From contig QBVD01000041.1 in the NCBI GenBank assembly GCA_003058525.1, positions 62,001 to 126,000 on the forward strand: a stretch of DNA of 64,000 nt. The letters run 5' to 3'. This DNA is from a gamma proteobacterium symbiont of Ctena orbiculata (lineage in GTDB: Bacteria; Pseudomonadota; Gammaproteobacteria; Chromatiales; Chromatiaceae). Made by a program: the position numbers and the translations under genes. Below the pieces are notes generated by a model. The model ran no database searches, had not been told where the DNA came from, and worked only from the letters and a program-made list of their open reading frames with translations. Of the stretch, positions 38,846-45,892 are shown piece after piece; positions within the stretch are counted from its first letter, which is position 1; each line of letters opens with the position of its first letter.

Positions 38846-39844
38846 CTACATCACACCGGCTCTAAGCAGATCATGCATATTGAATGCACCGATCAGTTGC
38901 TGTTTTTCATCAATAACCAGCAGGCCGTTAATCTTTTTCTCGTCCATCATCTGCAAGGCTTCTGCTGCCAACGTCTCAGGTGATACTGTCAGGCAGTCGC
39001 TGGTCATCACCTCACTCACCTTGACATAGTGTATATCGATAGGCTTGTTCAAGGTACGCCGCAGATCGCCATCGGTATAGACTCCGGCCACTCCACCCTC
39101 CGGATCCACTATCGCGGTCATACCCAGGCCTTTGGCCGACATCACTTCCAACGCCTCATGCAATGTGGCATCGAGACCTACCGACGGCAAAGACCCGTCC
39201 GCATGCATTATATCACTGACCCGCAAAAGCAACCGCCTTCCCAGGGTGCCTCCCGGATGGGAGAGGGCGAAATCCTTGGCGGTAAAACCCCGTGCCTGCA
39301 GCAATGCAACCGCCATCGCATCTCCCATCACCAATGCCGCAGTCGTGCTTGATGTCGGGGCCAAGCCCAGGGGGCAGGCCTCCTTCTGAACGCTGACATC
39401 GATATGTACCTCGGATTCTCTTGCCAGCGTCGACTCAGGTTTTCCGGTCATGGCGATCAAGGGCGCACCCAGTCGCTTAAGCAGGGGCAGGATGACCAGT
39501 AACTCGCCGGTCTCCCCTGAGTTGGACAGCGCCAGGACCACATCCTGAGGAGTTATCATACCGAGATCACCGTGGCTGGCCTCACCCGGATGTACAAAAA
39601 AGGCCGGGCTGCCGGTACTGGCCAGGGTCGCAGCGATCTTATTGCCGATATGACCCGATTTGCCCATTCCGATAACGACAATCCTGCCCTGGCAATGAAG
39701 AAGATAACTGCATGCCAGGGCAAATTCATCACCCAACCTGGGGATCAGCGATTGGACTGCATCAGCCTCAGTTTCGATCACAGCTCTGCCCAGATCGATC
39801 ATCCGAACCATCTCTTCTTTAGTTGGACTTGTGGCTTTGGTCAT
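38846..39844 (-). CDS. kdsD: D-arabinose 5-phosphate isomerase
   Basis: 332 aa from the ATG at 39844 (a GTG at 39856 is possible). SIS domain (VVIGMGKSGHIGNKIAATL; SNSGETGELL) followed by two CBS domains. First step of Kdo synthesis, from ribulose 5-phosphate. Confidence 0.96.
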   Translation of the reverse strand: MTKATSPTKEEMVRMIDLGRAVIETEADAVQSLIPRLGDEFALACSYLLHCQGRIVVIGMGKSGHIGNKIAATLASTGSPAFFVHPGEASHGDLGMITPQDVVLALSNSGETGELLVILPLLKRLGAPLIAMTGKPESTLARESEVHIDVSVQKEACPLGLAPTSSTTAALVMGDAMAVALLQARGFTAKDFALSHPGGTLGRRLLLRVSDIMHADGSLPSVGLDATLHEALEVMSAKGLGMTAIVDPEGGVAGVYTDGDLRRTLNKPIDIHYVKVSEVMTSDCLTVSPETLAAEALQMMDEKKINGLLVIDEKQQLIGAFNMHDLLRAGVM

Positions 39845-39882
39845 TAGACAACTCACTCACATAAGGTTGAAACATCCATAGA

Positions 39883-40851
39883 TCAGGCATTCACCAGTGA
39901 CACAAAGAGCAGAGACTGATAGCCAATGAAGCAGAGCAGCAGGAGTAATCCTTCCAGACGGTTGATACGCCCCTGTTTACCCAGACCGTGCCCCATAAAA
40001 AAGAGGAACATGGTAAGCACCATCATCACCGGAAGATCACGCTCCATGACCTCAGGCGAATAGGCTCCTGGCGCCACCAAGCCCGGGATACTCAGTACCG
40101 CCAGCAGATTATAGAGATTGGAACCGATGACATTGCCGATGGCGAGGTCATCCTCCCCTTTCAGAGCGCTGGTGATACTGGCAGCCAACTCAGGCAGGCT
40201 GGTGCCGATGGCAACGATGGTCAAACCGATAATGACATCACTGACGCCCAGTGCAGATGCCACATTCGTGGCACCCCAAACAAGCAGTCGGGAACTCAAA
40301 AGCAGAAATATCAAGCCTCCCAAAAGCAGAACAATCGCCTTTTGAGTAGGTATATCGTGCGGAATCTCTGCATCAAACTCTCCGGCGATGGGGTCTGCAG
40401 CCCCGGTCTTGGCGGTATAGATCATCCATCCCAGCACTGCCACCAGGGTCACGACCAGGATTACCCCATCGAACTGGTTCAGTTCACCATCCCACATCAA
40501 AAGAAAAGCCATCGCCGAGACCGCTAGCAGTAACGGATACTCACGTCTCAAGACGCTGGAGTGGACGGAAAGGGGGATCAACAGGGCAGTGAAACCGAGT
40601 ATCAGCCCGATGTTGGCGATATTGGAGCCGATGGCATTGCCGATAGCCAGGCCCGGGTTGCCGTTGAAGGACGCCATGGTTGAAACCAGCACTTCTGGCG
40701 CTGAAGTGCCAAAACCGACAACAGTGAGTCCTATCAGCATGGGTGAGACACCCAGATTATCTGCCAGGGCAGCCGCCCCACTGATAAACCGGTCGGCACT
40801 CCAAACGAGTACAACCAAGCCGACAAGTATCGCAACACTGAAAAGAAACAT
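39883..40851 (-). CDS. Calcium/sodium antiporter, CaCA family (YrbG-like)
   Basis: 322 aa. Ten or so membrane segments in two inverted halves, each with the exchanger alpha repeat: VVGFGTSAPEVLVSTMA and IVAIGTSLPELAASITS, each followed by AIGNAIGSNIANIG / AIGNVIGSNLYNLL. Head of the Kdo/LPS block, a conserved position in gammaproteobacteria. Confidence 0.94.
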   Translation of the reverse strand: MFLFSVAILVGLVVLVWSADRFISGAAALADNLGVSPMLIGLTVVGFGTSAPEVLVSTMASFNGNPGLAIGNAIGSNIANIGLILGFTALLIPLSVHSSVLRREYPLLLAVSAMAFLLMWDGELNQFDGVILVVTLVAVLGWMIYTAKTGAADPIAGEFDAEIPHDIPTQKAIVLLLGGLIFLLLSSRLLVWGATNVASALGVSDVIIGLTIVAIGTSLPELAASITSALKGEDDLAIGNVIGSNLYNLLAVLSIPGLVAPGAYSPEVMERDLPVMMVLTMFLFFMGHGLGKQGRINRLEGLLLLLCFIGYQSLLFVSLVNA

Positions 40852-40990
40852 AAAATATTTATTTAATATTCAATATGATACAAAAGCCAGGGGCTGAATG
40901 AATGTATCTCTTGACTGTCATTAGCTGGCTATTGATCGGCTACTGGGGAGCTGAGGGCAAAGATAATAACAGAAAGACACAGCGATTGGC

Positions 40991-41019
40991 TTGACAAGAA
41001 TCTTAGTATATTAGATAAT
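40991..41019 (+). promoter_or_regulatory. Near-consensus sigma-70 promoter of the candidate small RNA
   Basis: TTGACA, 17-nt spacer, GATAAT: 11 of 12 consensus bases. Transcription would begin near 41026. Confidence 0.8.
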
Positions 41020-41025
41020 TCATAC

Positions 41026-41108
41026 ATACTGATGCATTGAGCGTCAGTATTCCTCCTTTGGTGGTAAATATAGATTCAGCGCGACATCCCCCTGTCGCGC
41101 TTTTTTTT
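41026..41108 (+). ncRNA. Candidate orphan small RNA, about 83 nt
   Basis: Starts about 7 nt after a near-consensus -10 box. A 10-bp 5' hairpin (ATACTGATGC / GCGTCAGTAT, loop ATTGA, 41026-41050) begins at the predicted first base. A mostly unpaired linker with TCCTCC (41051-41078) follows, then an 8-bp GC-rich hairpin (GCGCGACA / TGTCGCGC) and eight T residues. No start codon with Shine-Dalgarno is inside. The downstream rplM has its own promoter, so this looks like an independent RNA gene rather than a leader, although rplM attenuation is not excluded. Confidence 0.65.
41079..41108 (+). terminator. Rho-independent terminator of the candidate small RNA
   Basis: Stem GCGCGACA / TGTCGCGC, 6-nt loop, T8. 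Confidence 0.9.
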
Positions 41109-41177
41109 GCCGCACGCCCGGTCATCGTCGAGAACCGACACGCCTTCGACTCAGGCCTAAATATCATGGATTAGGTC

Positions 41178-41206
41178 TTGTCTCCCATTCCTGGATCATG
41201 TAATAT
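41178..41206 (+). promoter_or_regulatory. Candidate promoter of rplM-rpsI
   Basis: TTGTCT, 17-nt spacer, TAATAT, with a GC-rich discriminator (CCGCCG) as in ribosomal protein promoters. The leader to the rplM ATG would be about 43 nt. Confidence 0.6.
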
Positions 41207-41255
41207 CCGCCGTCTTTTTCAAGGCATTTTTAGTTCTCCATCGGAGCGACATCGG

Positions 41256-41684
41256 ATGACTACTGTAAGCGCGAAGCCGGCAGAGGTACGCCGCAATTGG
41301 TATCTCGTGGATGCAACAGACAAGACCCTGGGTCGTCTGTCCACGGAAATTGCCCGTCACCTGCGCGGTAAACATAAACCGGAATATACACCTCACGTCG
41401 ATACCGGCGACTATATCGTCGTTGTCAACGCCGAAAAGATCCGTGTAACCGGTAACAAACTGAGCGACAAGATGTACCATCATCACACCGGTTTCATCGG
41501 CAATCTGAAATCCATCAATCTGGAGAAGCTGCTGCAGAAGGCCCCGGAACGCGCCATAGAACACGCGGTCAAGGGCATGATGCCGAAAAACCCGCTGGGC
41601 CGCGCCATGTTGAAAAAACTGCGCGTCTTCGCCGGTCCCGAGCACACCCATCAGGCCCAGCAGCCCCAGCCGCTGGACATCTGA
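41256..41684 (+). CDS. rplM: 50S ribosomal protein L13
   Basis: 142 aa, same length as in E. coli. Starts [53 protein letters not shown] and [20 protein letters not shown] are diagnostic. The ATG at 41256 has GGAG 10-13 nt upstream. In E. coli L13 represses its own operon. Confidence 0.98.
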   Translation: MTTVSAKPAEVRRNWYLVDATDKTLGRLSTEIARHLRGKHKPEYTPHVDTGDYIVVVNAEKIRVTGNKLSDKMYHHHTGFIGNLKSINLEKLLQKAPERAIEHAVKGMMPKNPLGRAMLKKLRVFAGPEHTHQAQQPQPLDI

Positions 41685-41707
41685 TCACTTAAATTAGAGT
41701 AACGAAC

Positions 41708-42097
41708 ATGGCAGACAAGCATATCACCACAGGACGCCGTAAAAGTTCAACCGCCCGCGTCTTCCTGACCGCAGGCAGCGGCAATATCGTGGTCAACAAC
41801 CGTCCCCTTGACGAGTACTTCGGCCGGGAGACAGCCCGCATGGTGGTTCGCCAACCACTGGATGCCACCGAAACCCGTGACAAGGTCGATATCAAAGTGA
41901 CGGTCAACGGCGGCGGCACCACCGGCCAGGCAGGCGCCATTCGCCACGGCATCTCGCGCGCCCTGGATGCCTACGACGAGTCCCTGCACGGCACTCTGCG
42001 CAGAGCCGGCTTCCTGACCCGCGACGCCCGCGCCGTGGAACGTAAGAAGGTCGGTCTGCACAAGGCCCGCAAACGTCCTCAATACTCCAAACGCTAA
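41708..42097 (+). CDS. rpsI: 30S ribosomal protein S9
   Basis: 129 aa. [36 protein letters not shown] and the basic C-terminal tail [19 protein letters not shown] that reaches the P site. Co-transcribed with rplM (23-nt gap); tRNA-Gln follows 24 nt later with no terminator between, so the tRNA may be cut from the same transcript. Confidence 0.98.
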   Translation: MADKHITTGRRKSSTARVFLTAGSGNIVVNNRPLDEYFGRETARMVVRQPLDATETRDKVDIKVTVNGGGTTGQAGAIRHGISRALDAYDESLHGTLRRAGFLTRDARAVERKKVGLHKARKRPQYSKR

Positions 42098-42121
42098 GCC
42101 TGACTCTCACGAGCCTGCAAC

Positions 42122-42195
42122 TGGGGATTCGTCTAACGGCAGGACACCGGACTCTGACTCCGTATGTGGAGGTTCGAATCCTCCATCCCCAGCCA
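42122..42195 (+). tRNA. tRNA-Gln (anticodon CTG), CCA encoded
   Basis: Acceptor stem TGGGGAT / ATCCCCA, discriminator G, encoded CCA; anticodon loop CTCTGAC gives CUG; T arm GGAGG-TTCGAAT-CCTCC. Its final 19 nt are repeated twice downstream at 176-bp spacing. Confidence 0.96.
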
Positions 42196-42352
42196 ACAGC
42201 ATATTAAAGCCCACGCTATGTGGGCTTTTTTTACTGTCACTACAAAGCTGCCCGGATGGAGGATTAGAACCGATAAGAGGTTCGACGTCTGAGCAACGCG
42301 AAGACGAACAGCACAAGCTGGCCCCGTAGGGGTGAGACCCGACGGGCCGAAT
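42177..42352 (+). repeat. tRNA-linked tandem repeat, unit 1 (176 bp)
   Basis: Runs from the last 19 nt of tRNA-Gln through terminator 42206-42232 to the base before the next copy of the tRNA end. Differs from unit 2 at about 3 of 176 positions. Contains the 5' part of a foldable element at 42254-42364. Confidence 0.95.
42206..42232 (+). terminator. Terminator in repeat unit 1, just after tRNA-Gln
   Basis: Stem AAAGCCCAC-GCTAT-GTGGGCTTT followed by further T residues, 11 nt after the tRNA CCA. Confidence 0.9.
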
Positions 42353-42364
42353 AATCCTCCATCC
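42254..42364 (+). ncRNA. Foldable RNA element in repeat unit 1
   Basis: A 13-bp perfect closing stem (GGATGGAGGATTA / TAATCCTCCATCC) encloses three internal hairpins: GAACC/GGTTC, CGTCT/AGACG and GGCCC/GGGCC. The 3' strand of the closing stem is the copied tRNA 3' end, so the 5' strand is also complementary to tRNA-Gln itself. Whether it is transcribed past the upstream terminator is unknown. Confidence 0.5.
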
Positions 42365-42528
42365 CCAGCCAACAGCATATTAAAGCCCACGCTATGTGGG
42401 CTTTTTTTACTGTCACTACAAAGCTGCCCGGATGGAGGGTTAGAACCGATAAGAGGTTCGACGTCTGAGCAACGCGAAGACGAACAGCACAAGCTGGCCC
42501 CGTAGGGGTGAGGCCCAACGGGCCGAAT
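42353..42528 (+). repeat. tRNA-linked tandem repeat, unit 2 (176 bp)
   Basis: Exact period of 176 bp from unit 1. One of the three substitutions changes an A-U to a G-U pair in the closing stem of the next element, leaving the fold intact. Confidence 0.95.
42382..42408 (+). terminator. Terminator in repeat unit 2
   Basis: Identical copy of 42206-42232. Confidence 0.85.
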
Positions 42529-42540
42529 AATCCTCCATCC
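42430..42540 (+). ncRNA. Foldable RNA element in repeat unit 2
   Basis: Same architecture as 42254-42364, with a G-U wobble in the closing stem. Confidence 0.5.
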
Positions 42541-42634
42541 CCAGCCAATACAAAACCCGCCATGTGCGGGTTTTTTGGTGCCTGTAACAGAATCCTCTAG
42601 ATGGAGGATGAGAAGCTCCACCGAGGTTCACTAT
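42529..42634 (+). repeat. Third, decayed copy of the tRNA-linked repeat
   Basis: Begins with the same 19-nt tRNA end (AATCCTCCATCCCCAGCCA), has a different terminator, then a diverged GATGGAGGATGAGAAG...GAGGTTC segment that aligns with the start of the foldable element. Confidence 0.75.
42552..42576 (+). terminator. Terminator in the third repeat copy
   Basis: Stem AAAACCCGC-CATGT-GCGGGTTTT with a six-T run. The sequence differs from the two upstream terminators but its position in the unit is the same. Confidence 0.85.
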
Positions 42635-42669
42635 AAGGTTAGGTCAAGCTAACCTCATGAGCTTTATCA

Positions 42670-42940
42670 CTAGGGCCTGTTAACACTAATCCAATCGGCC
42701 CTGCTGGGACTATTTTTTTGTCCAGCAAGGCAGAATGAGCGAGGTGTAGTTACGCTACATGAGCGAATGATAACGCCGCTGGGCGGAAAAATAGTCCCAG
42801 CCCTTCGGGTTGCGCCTGAAAAAGCGCCACTCGGCGTTGCTTGTCGTTCATTTGGAGTGACCAAACCTCTCTCCTCGCGCCTTGATTGGCGTTTTTTCAG
42901 GCACAACAGGGCCGATTGGATTAGTGTTAACAGGCCCTAG
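42670..42940. mobile_element. MITE with perfect 34-bp terminal inverted repeats
   Basis: 271 bp, no transposase. Arms 42670-42703 and 42907-42940 are exact reverse complements beginning CTAGGGCCTGTTAACACTAA. The element is flanked by direct ATCA, a possible target duplication. Inside are nested inverted repeats: CTGGGACTATTTTT at 42704-42717 with its complement at 42786-42799, and GCCTGAAAAAGCGCC near 42815 with a one-mismatch partner near 42889. Partial ends occur at 2119 and perhaps 53041. Confidence 0.9.
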
Positions 42941-43110
42941 ATCACTCCCACCACAGACGGACAGAATGATCAGAATTATAGCGAAGAGCTTAAACCCGCC
43001 AGGATTCCCATTAATATATTCCCTTTCTTGCAGGGCGGGTCAGCAAGGGCGCTCAGCAGGTAATCACCATTGACCTAAACCGCCGGCGCCCTGATTTTGC
43101 AACCTAGCTC

Positions 43111-45411
43111 TTAGTAGAGATAAACCGCCCCGGCGTATGGACTGGTATCATCTTCCTGATCGGCGCTATCCCCCGAATTCTCGAATGGGGCGCCCACAAC
43201 CAGGGTTGTTCCATCACTGGAGATGCTCAGGCTATCGCCGAACTCATCGTTTAATTCGGGACAGAATGAACAACCCGGCTGTGGCCATCCCGCATCCGTA
43301 TTCGAGGCCTTGACATAGGAGTGCTGAAACCAGCCGGTGTCGCCGCGTGTAAACATGTAGACCGCACCTGGCGGAGAGGTCGCGCTGTCGTCTGCCTGGT
43401 TGCGGTTGACGCCCTGACCGACAGAGTCCTCAAAAGCCGCGCTCACGGCCAGGCTGTCCCCGTCCCCGGAAAGGGCCACTGTATTGCCAAAACCGTCGTT
43501 CGGATCGGCATTCGATGCCTTGAAGTATGCGGTTTGCGTCCATACATTGGCCTGACGCTCGAACAGATAGGCCGCACCGGAGTTCTCCCTGCCATTGTTG
43601 GAGAAGCTGCCATTGACTCCGATGGCCGATGAATCCTCTTTCCAGACACCCACGGCCAGGGTATTGCCGTCCGCGGAGATTGACACGTCGTTGCCGAATT
43701 CATCACCGCTGTCGGTTGCCGATGCCTTGAGATAGGCCTGCTGCGTCCAGCTAGCGCCGTCATAAGCGAATACATAGGCCGCACCGGCTCCCCGCGCGTC
43801 ATTGTTTGTTTGATCGCCATTAATGCCGGTTGCGGATGAGTCTTCTCCCGGAGCGCCGATTGCAAGCGTCGAGCCGTTACCGGAGAGTTCCAGGGCGGCG
43901 CCGAACTCGTCCGGACCCTCGCCGCTGGTTACCTCGAGGGTCGCCTGCTGAGCCCAACCACTGCTACCCTGGTCGAACACGAAGACACCTCCACCGCTGA
44001 CCGCCAGCCTCGTCCCGCTGCTGGAGAGTGATACCTGTTTACCGAAATTGGCGCCTGACACAGGTGCGGATGCCTTGATATAGGCCTGCTGGGCCCACGC
44101 CGAGCCGGAAAGGTTGAAGACATACACCGCTCCGGATCTCGACAAGGAGTTATCTGCCTGGTTGCCGTCGACGCCCGAAGCGGCCGAATCCTCGAATAGC
44201 GCACCGACGGCCAGTGTCTGTCCATCATCAGAGAGCGACACGGCAGAACCGAATTTGTCACCGGCCTCGGCGTTGGACGCCTTGATGTATGTCTGTTGAC
44301 TCCAACTGTCGCCATCTCGACTAAACAGATAGACTGCGCCGGAACTCGTTGCCATCTCGGTATCGACGACCGGGTCACCATCAATCCCTGTCGCTGTGGA
44401 ATCCTCTTCAGGCGCGCCTATCGCCAGTGTTGAGCCATCACCGGAAATTGCGACACTGCTGCCGAACTGATCCTCTGAGCCGATGAATGAGGGTTTGAGA
44501 TAGCCGATCACATCCAGTATCAGCGAGAAGGCTGTGACAGGTGTCGAATCGGCGCAATCCTCACTGGCGCTGCAGGCCTGAACCATGTAGCTGGCATTCA
44601 CCCAGTCGGTCAGATGGACAGAGATCACCGCGTCCACAGTGGTTGCGGTGATGTTGTCACCCACTTGGCTGAAGCCGGAGATCCCATCCGGATTGTACAG
44701 CAACCGGTAGTGATCAACCCCCACGTCGTTCCAGCTGAAGCGCAACAGCTTGGGCCCCGCCACGCTGACACTCGCGGTGAGATCCGCGTCGGGCGGGCAG
44801 CTGATCTGGACGTCGGTTACAGTGGCCCCGTTAAGCGTTCCAGTCCCATTCACCACTGTACACGTCTGGCCAGTGGGTTGGGTGGCGATCGTCACCGTAT
44901 AGGTATTGCCATCTTCCAGTTGGGTGGTAAAACTGAATTCACCGCTGGCCGTGATCGTAAGATCGTCACCGCCGTTGTTTTGCAACACCAGGCCATCACC
45001 CGCCAGACCGCTGACGCTGCCGCCAATGCTGAAGAATCCGGTATTGTCGGTACATGTGATGGTGATATTGGTGACGTCAGCAGCGGCAATTGTACCGCCG
45101 CCATTAGCCACCGCACAGCTTTGCTCGGCGGGCTGGGTAGCGATGGTTACCGCGTATGTGCTGCCGTCGCTCAGCTCAACGGTAAAACTGAAACTGCCGT
45201 CACTGTTTGGCGACAGATCATCACCACCATTATTCCGCAATACCAGTCCGCTGCCCGTCAGCCCCGTAATGGTGCCGCTTATTGTATAGGTGGTTCCCGT
45301 CGTGTCTCCATCATCACTACTGCTACCACCACCGCCGCCGCCGCAGGCGGTCAGCAACAACAGCTGCATTAAAATCACTACTTTGGCCGCCCATATCAGA
45401 TATCGATTCAT
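43111..45411 (-). CDS. FG-GAP/beta-propeller repeat lipoprotein
   Basis: 766 aa. The lipoprotein signal peptide ends LLLTACGGGGGG. Two similar Ig-like modules of about 85 residues follow (ISGTITGLTGSGLVLRNNGG; IGGSVSGLAGDGLVLQNNGG), then a fibronectin-like segment, then about seven FG-GAP-type blades (DxFGxxVxLSxDGxTLAVGA, with AVYLF ends; Asp-rich loops suit calcium). Probably exposed on the cell surface; ligand unknown. Monocistronic, downstream of the MITE. Confidence 0.85.
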   Translation of the reverse strand: MNRYLIWAAKVVILMQLLLLTACGGGGGGSSSDDGDTTGTTYTISGTITGLTGSGLVLRNNGGDDLSPNSDGSFSFTVELSDGSTYAVTIATQPAEQSCAVANGGGTIAAADVTNITITCTDNTGFFSIGGSVSGLAGDGLVLQNNGGDDLTITASGEFSFTTQLEDGNTYTVTIATQPTGQTCTVVNGTGTLNGATVTDVQISCPPDADLTASVSVAGPKLLRFSWNDVGVDHYRLLYNPDGISGFSQVGDNITATTVDAVISVHLTDWVNASYMVQACSASEDCADSTPVTAFSLILDVIGYLKPSFIGSEDQFGSSVAISGDGSTLAIGAPEEDSTATGIDGDPVVDTEMATSSGAVYLFSRDGDSWSQQTYIKASNAEAGDKFGSAVSLSDDGQTLAVGALFEDSAASGVDGNQADNSLSRSGAVYVFNLSGSAWAQQAYIKASAPVSGANFGKQVSLSSSGTRLAVSGGGVFVFDQGSSGWAQQATLEVTSGEGPDEFGAALELSGNGSTLAIGAPGEDSSATGINGDQTNNDARGAGAAYVFAYDGASWTQQAYLKASATDSGDEFGNDVSISADGNTLAVGVWKEDSSAIGVNGSFSNNGRENSGAAYLFERQANVWTQTAYFKASNADPNDGFGNTVALSGDGDSLAVSAAFEDSVGQGVNRNQADDSATSPPGAVYMFTRGDTGWFQHSYVKASNTDAGWPQPGCSFCPELNDEFGDSLSISSDGTTLVVGAPFENSGDSADQEDDTSPYAGAVYLY

Positions 45412-45481
45412 ACCAGGTTCCTGTATCCGTTTTAACTGTACGGTCTTGACGATAAGACCATATATTGCATCGTCAACTATC

Positions 45482-45892
45482 TCAGTAACTTGATACGTTT
45501 TCTACGATAGGTGGGTGGTAAATGATCTGAATAGTGGTGCCGTCGGGATCGAAACAGTAAAAACTGCGAGCTCCGTCACGGTGTGTGCGCGGCGCATTGC
45601 GCATCCTCACCCCGGCCGCCAGAAGATAGTCGTACCAGGCATCCACCTGATCGGGATCGGAGAGGAAGAAACCGATGTGGTCGAGGCGTTGTGCAGCCTC
45701 GTCCAGATACTCCGCCGCTGTCTTGTGCAGGGCAAGGTTGTCCGATCCCGATGTAAGATAGAGATTGTCCTGGTCCGGCCGCCATTCGACCTCCATTCCC
45801 AGCAGCTCGACGTAGAAGTGCTCGCTGGCGGCCATGTCCCTGATATTCAGGGCGACATGGCGCATGCCGAGATGTTGCGACGGCTGTTTCAT
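45482..45892 (-). CDS. VOC family (glyoxalase-like) protein
   Basis: 136 aa. Two beta-alpha-beta-beta-beta modules: MRHVALNIRDMAASEHFYVELLGMEV and LDHIGFFLSDPDQVDAWYDYL, ending SFYCFDPDGTTIQIIYHP. Metal-type His/Glu ligands appear present, but the substrate cannot be inferred. Overlaps the next upstream gene by 4 nt. Confidence 0.85.
   Translation of the reverse strand: MKQPSQHLGMRHVALNIRDMAASEHFYVELLGMEVEWRPDQDNLYLTSGSDNLALHKTAAEYLDEAAQRLDHIGFFLSDPDQVDAWYDYLLAAGVRMRNAPRTHRDGARSFYCFDPDGTTIQIIYHPPIVENVSSY

Larger units (their letters stand above)
40852..41255. other. Regulatory region between the divergent antiporter gene and rplM
   Basis: 404 bp with no protein gene. It contains a complete candidate small-RNA unit (40991-41108) and, after it, a separate rplM promoter (41178-41206). 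Confidence 0.7.

Noticed and set aside
42177-42549. Repeated tRNA 3' ends as attL/attR of an integrated element
   Set aside because: The spacing is only 176 bp, units are near identical, and no integrase is present; tandem duplication explains it better.
42133-42621. Minus-strand open frames of 60-160 codons across the tRNA repeats
   Set aside because: They are antisense to tRNA-Gln and its repeats, the translations repeat with the 176-bp period, and antisense-tRNA peptides of this kind are known spurious annotations.
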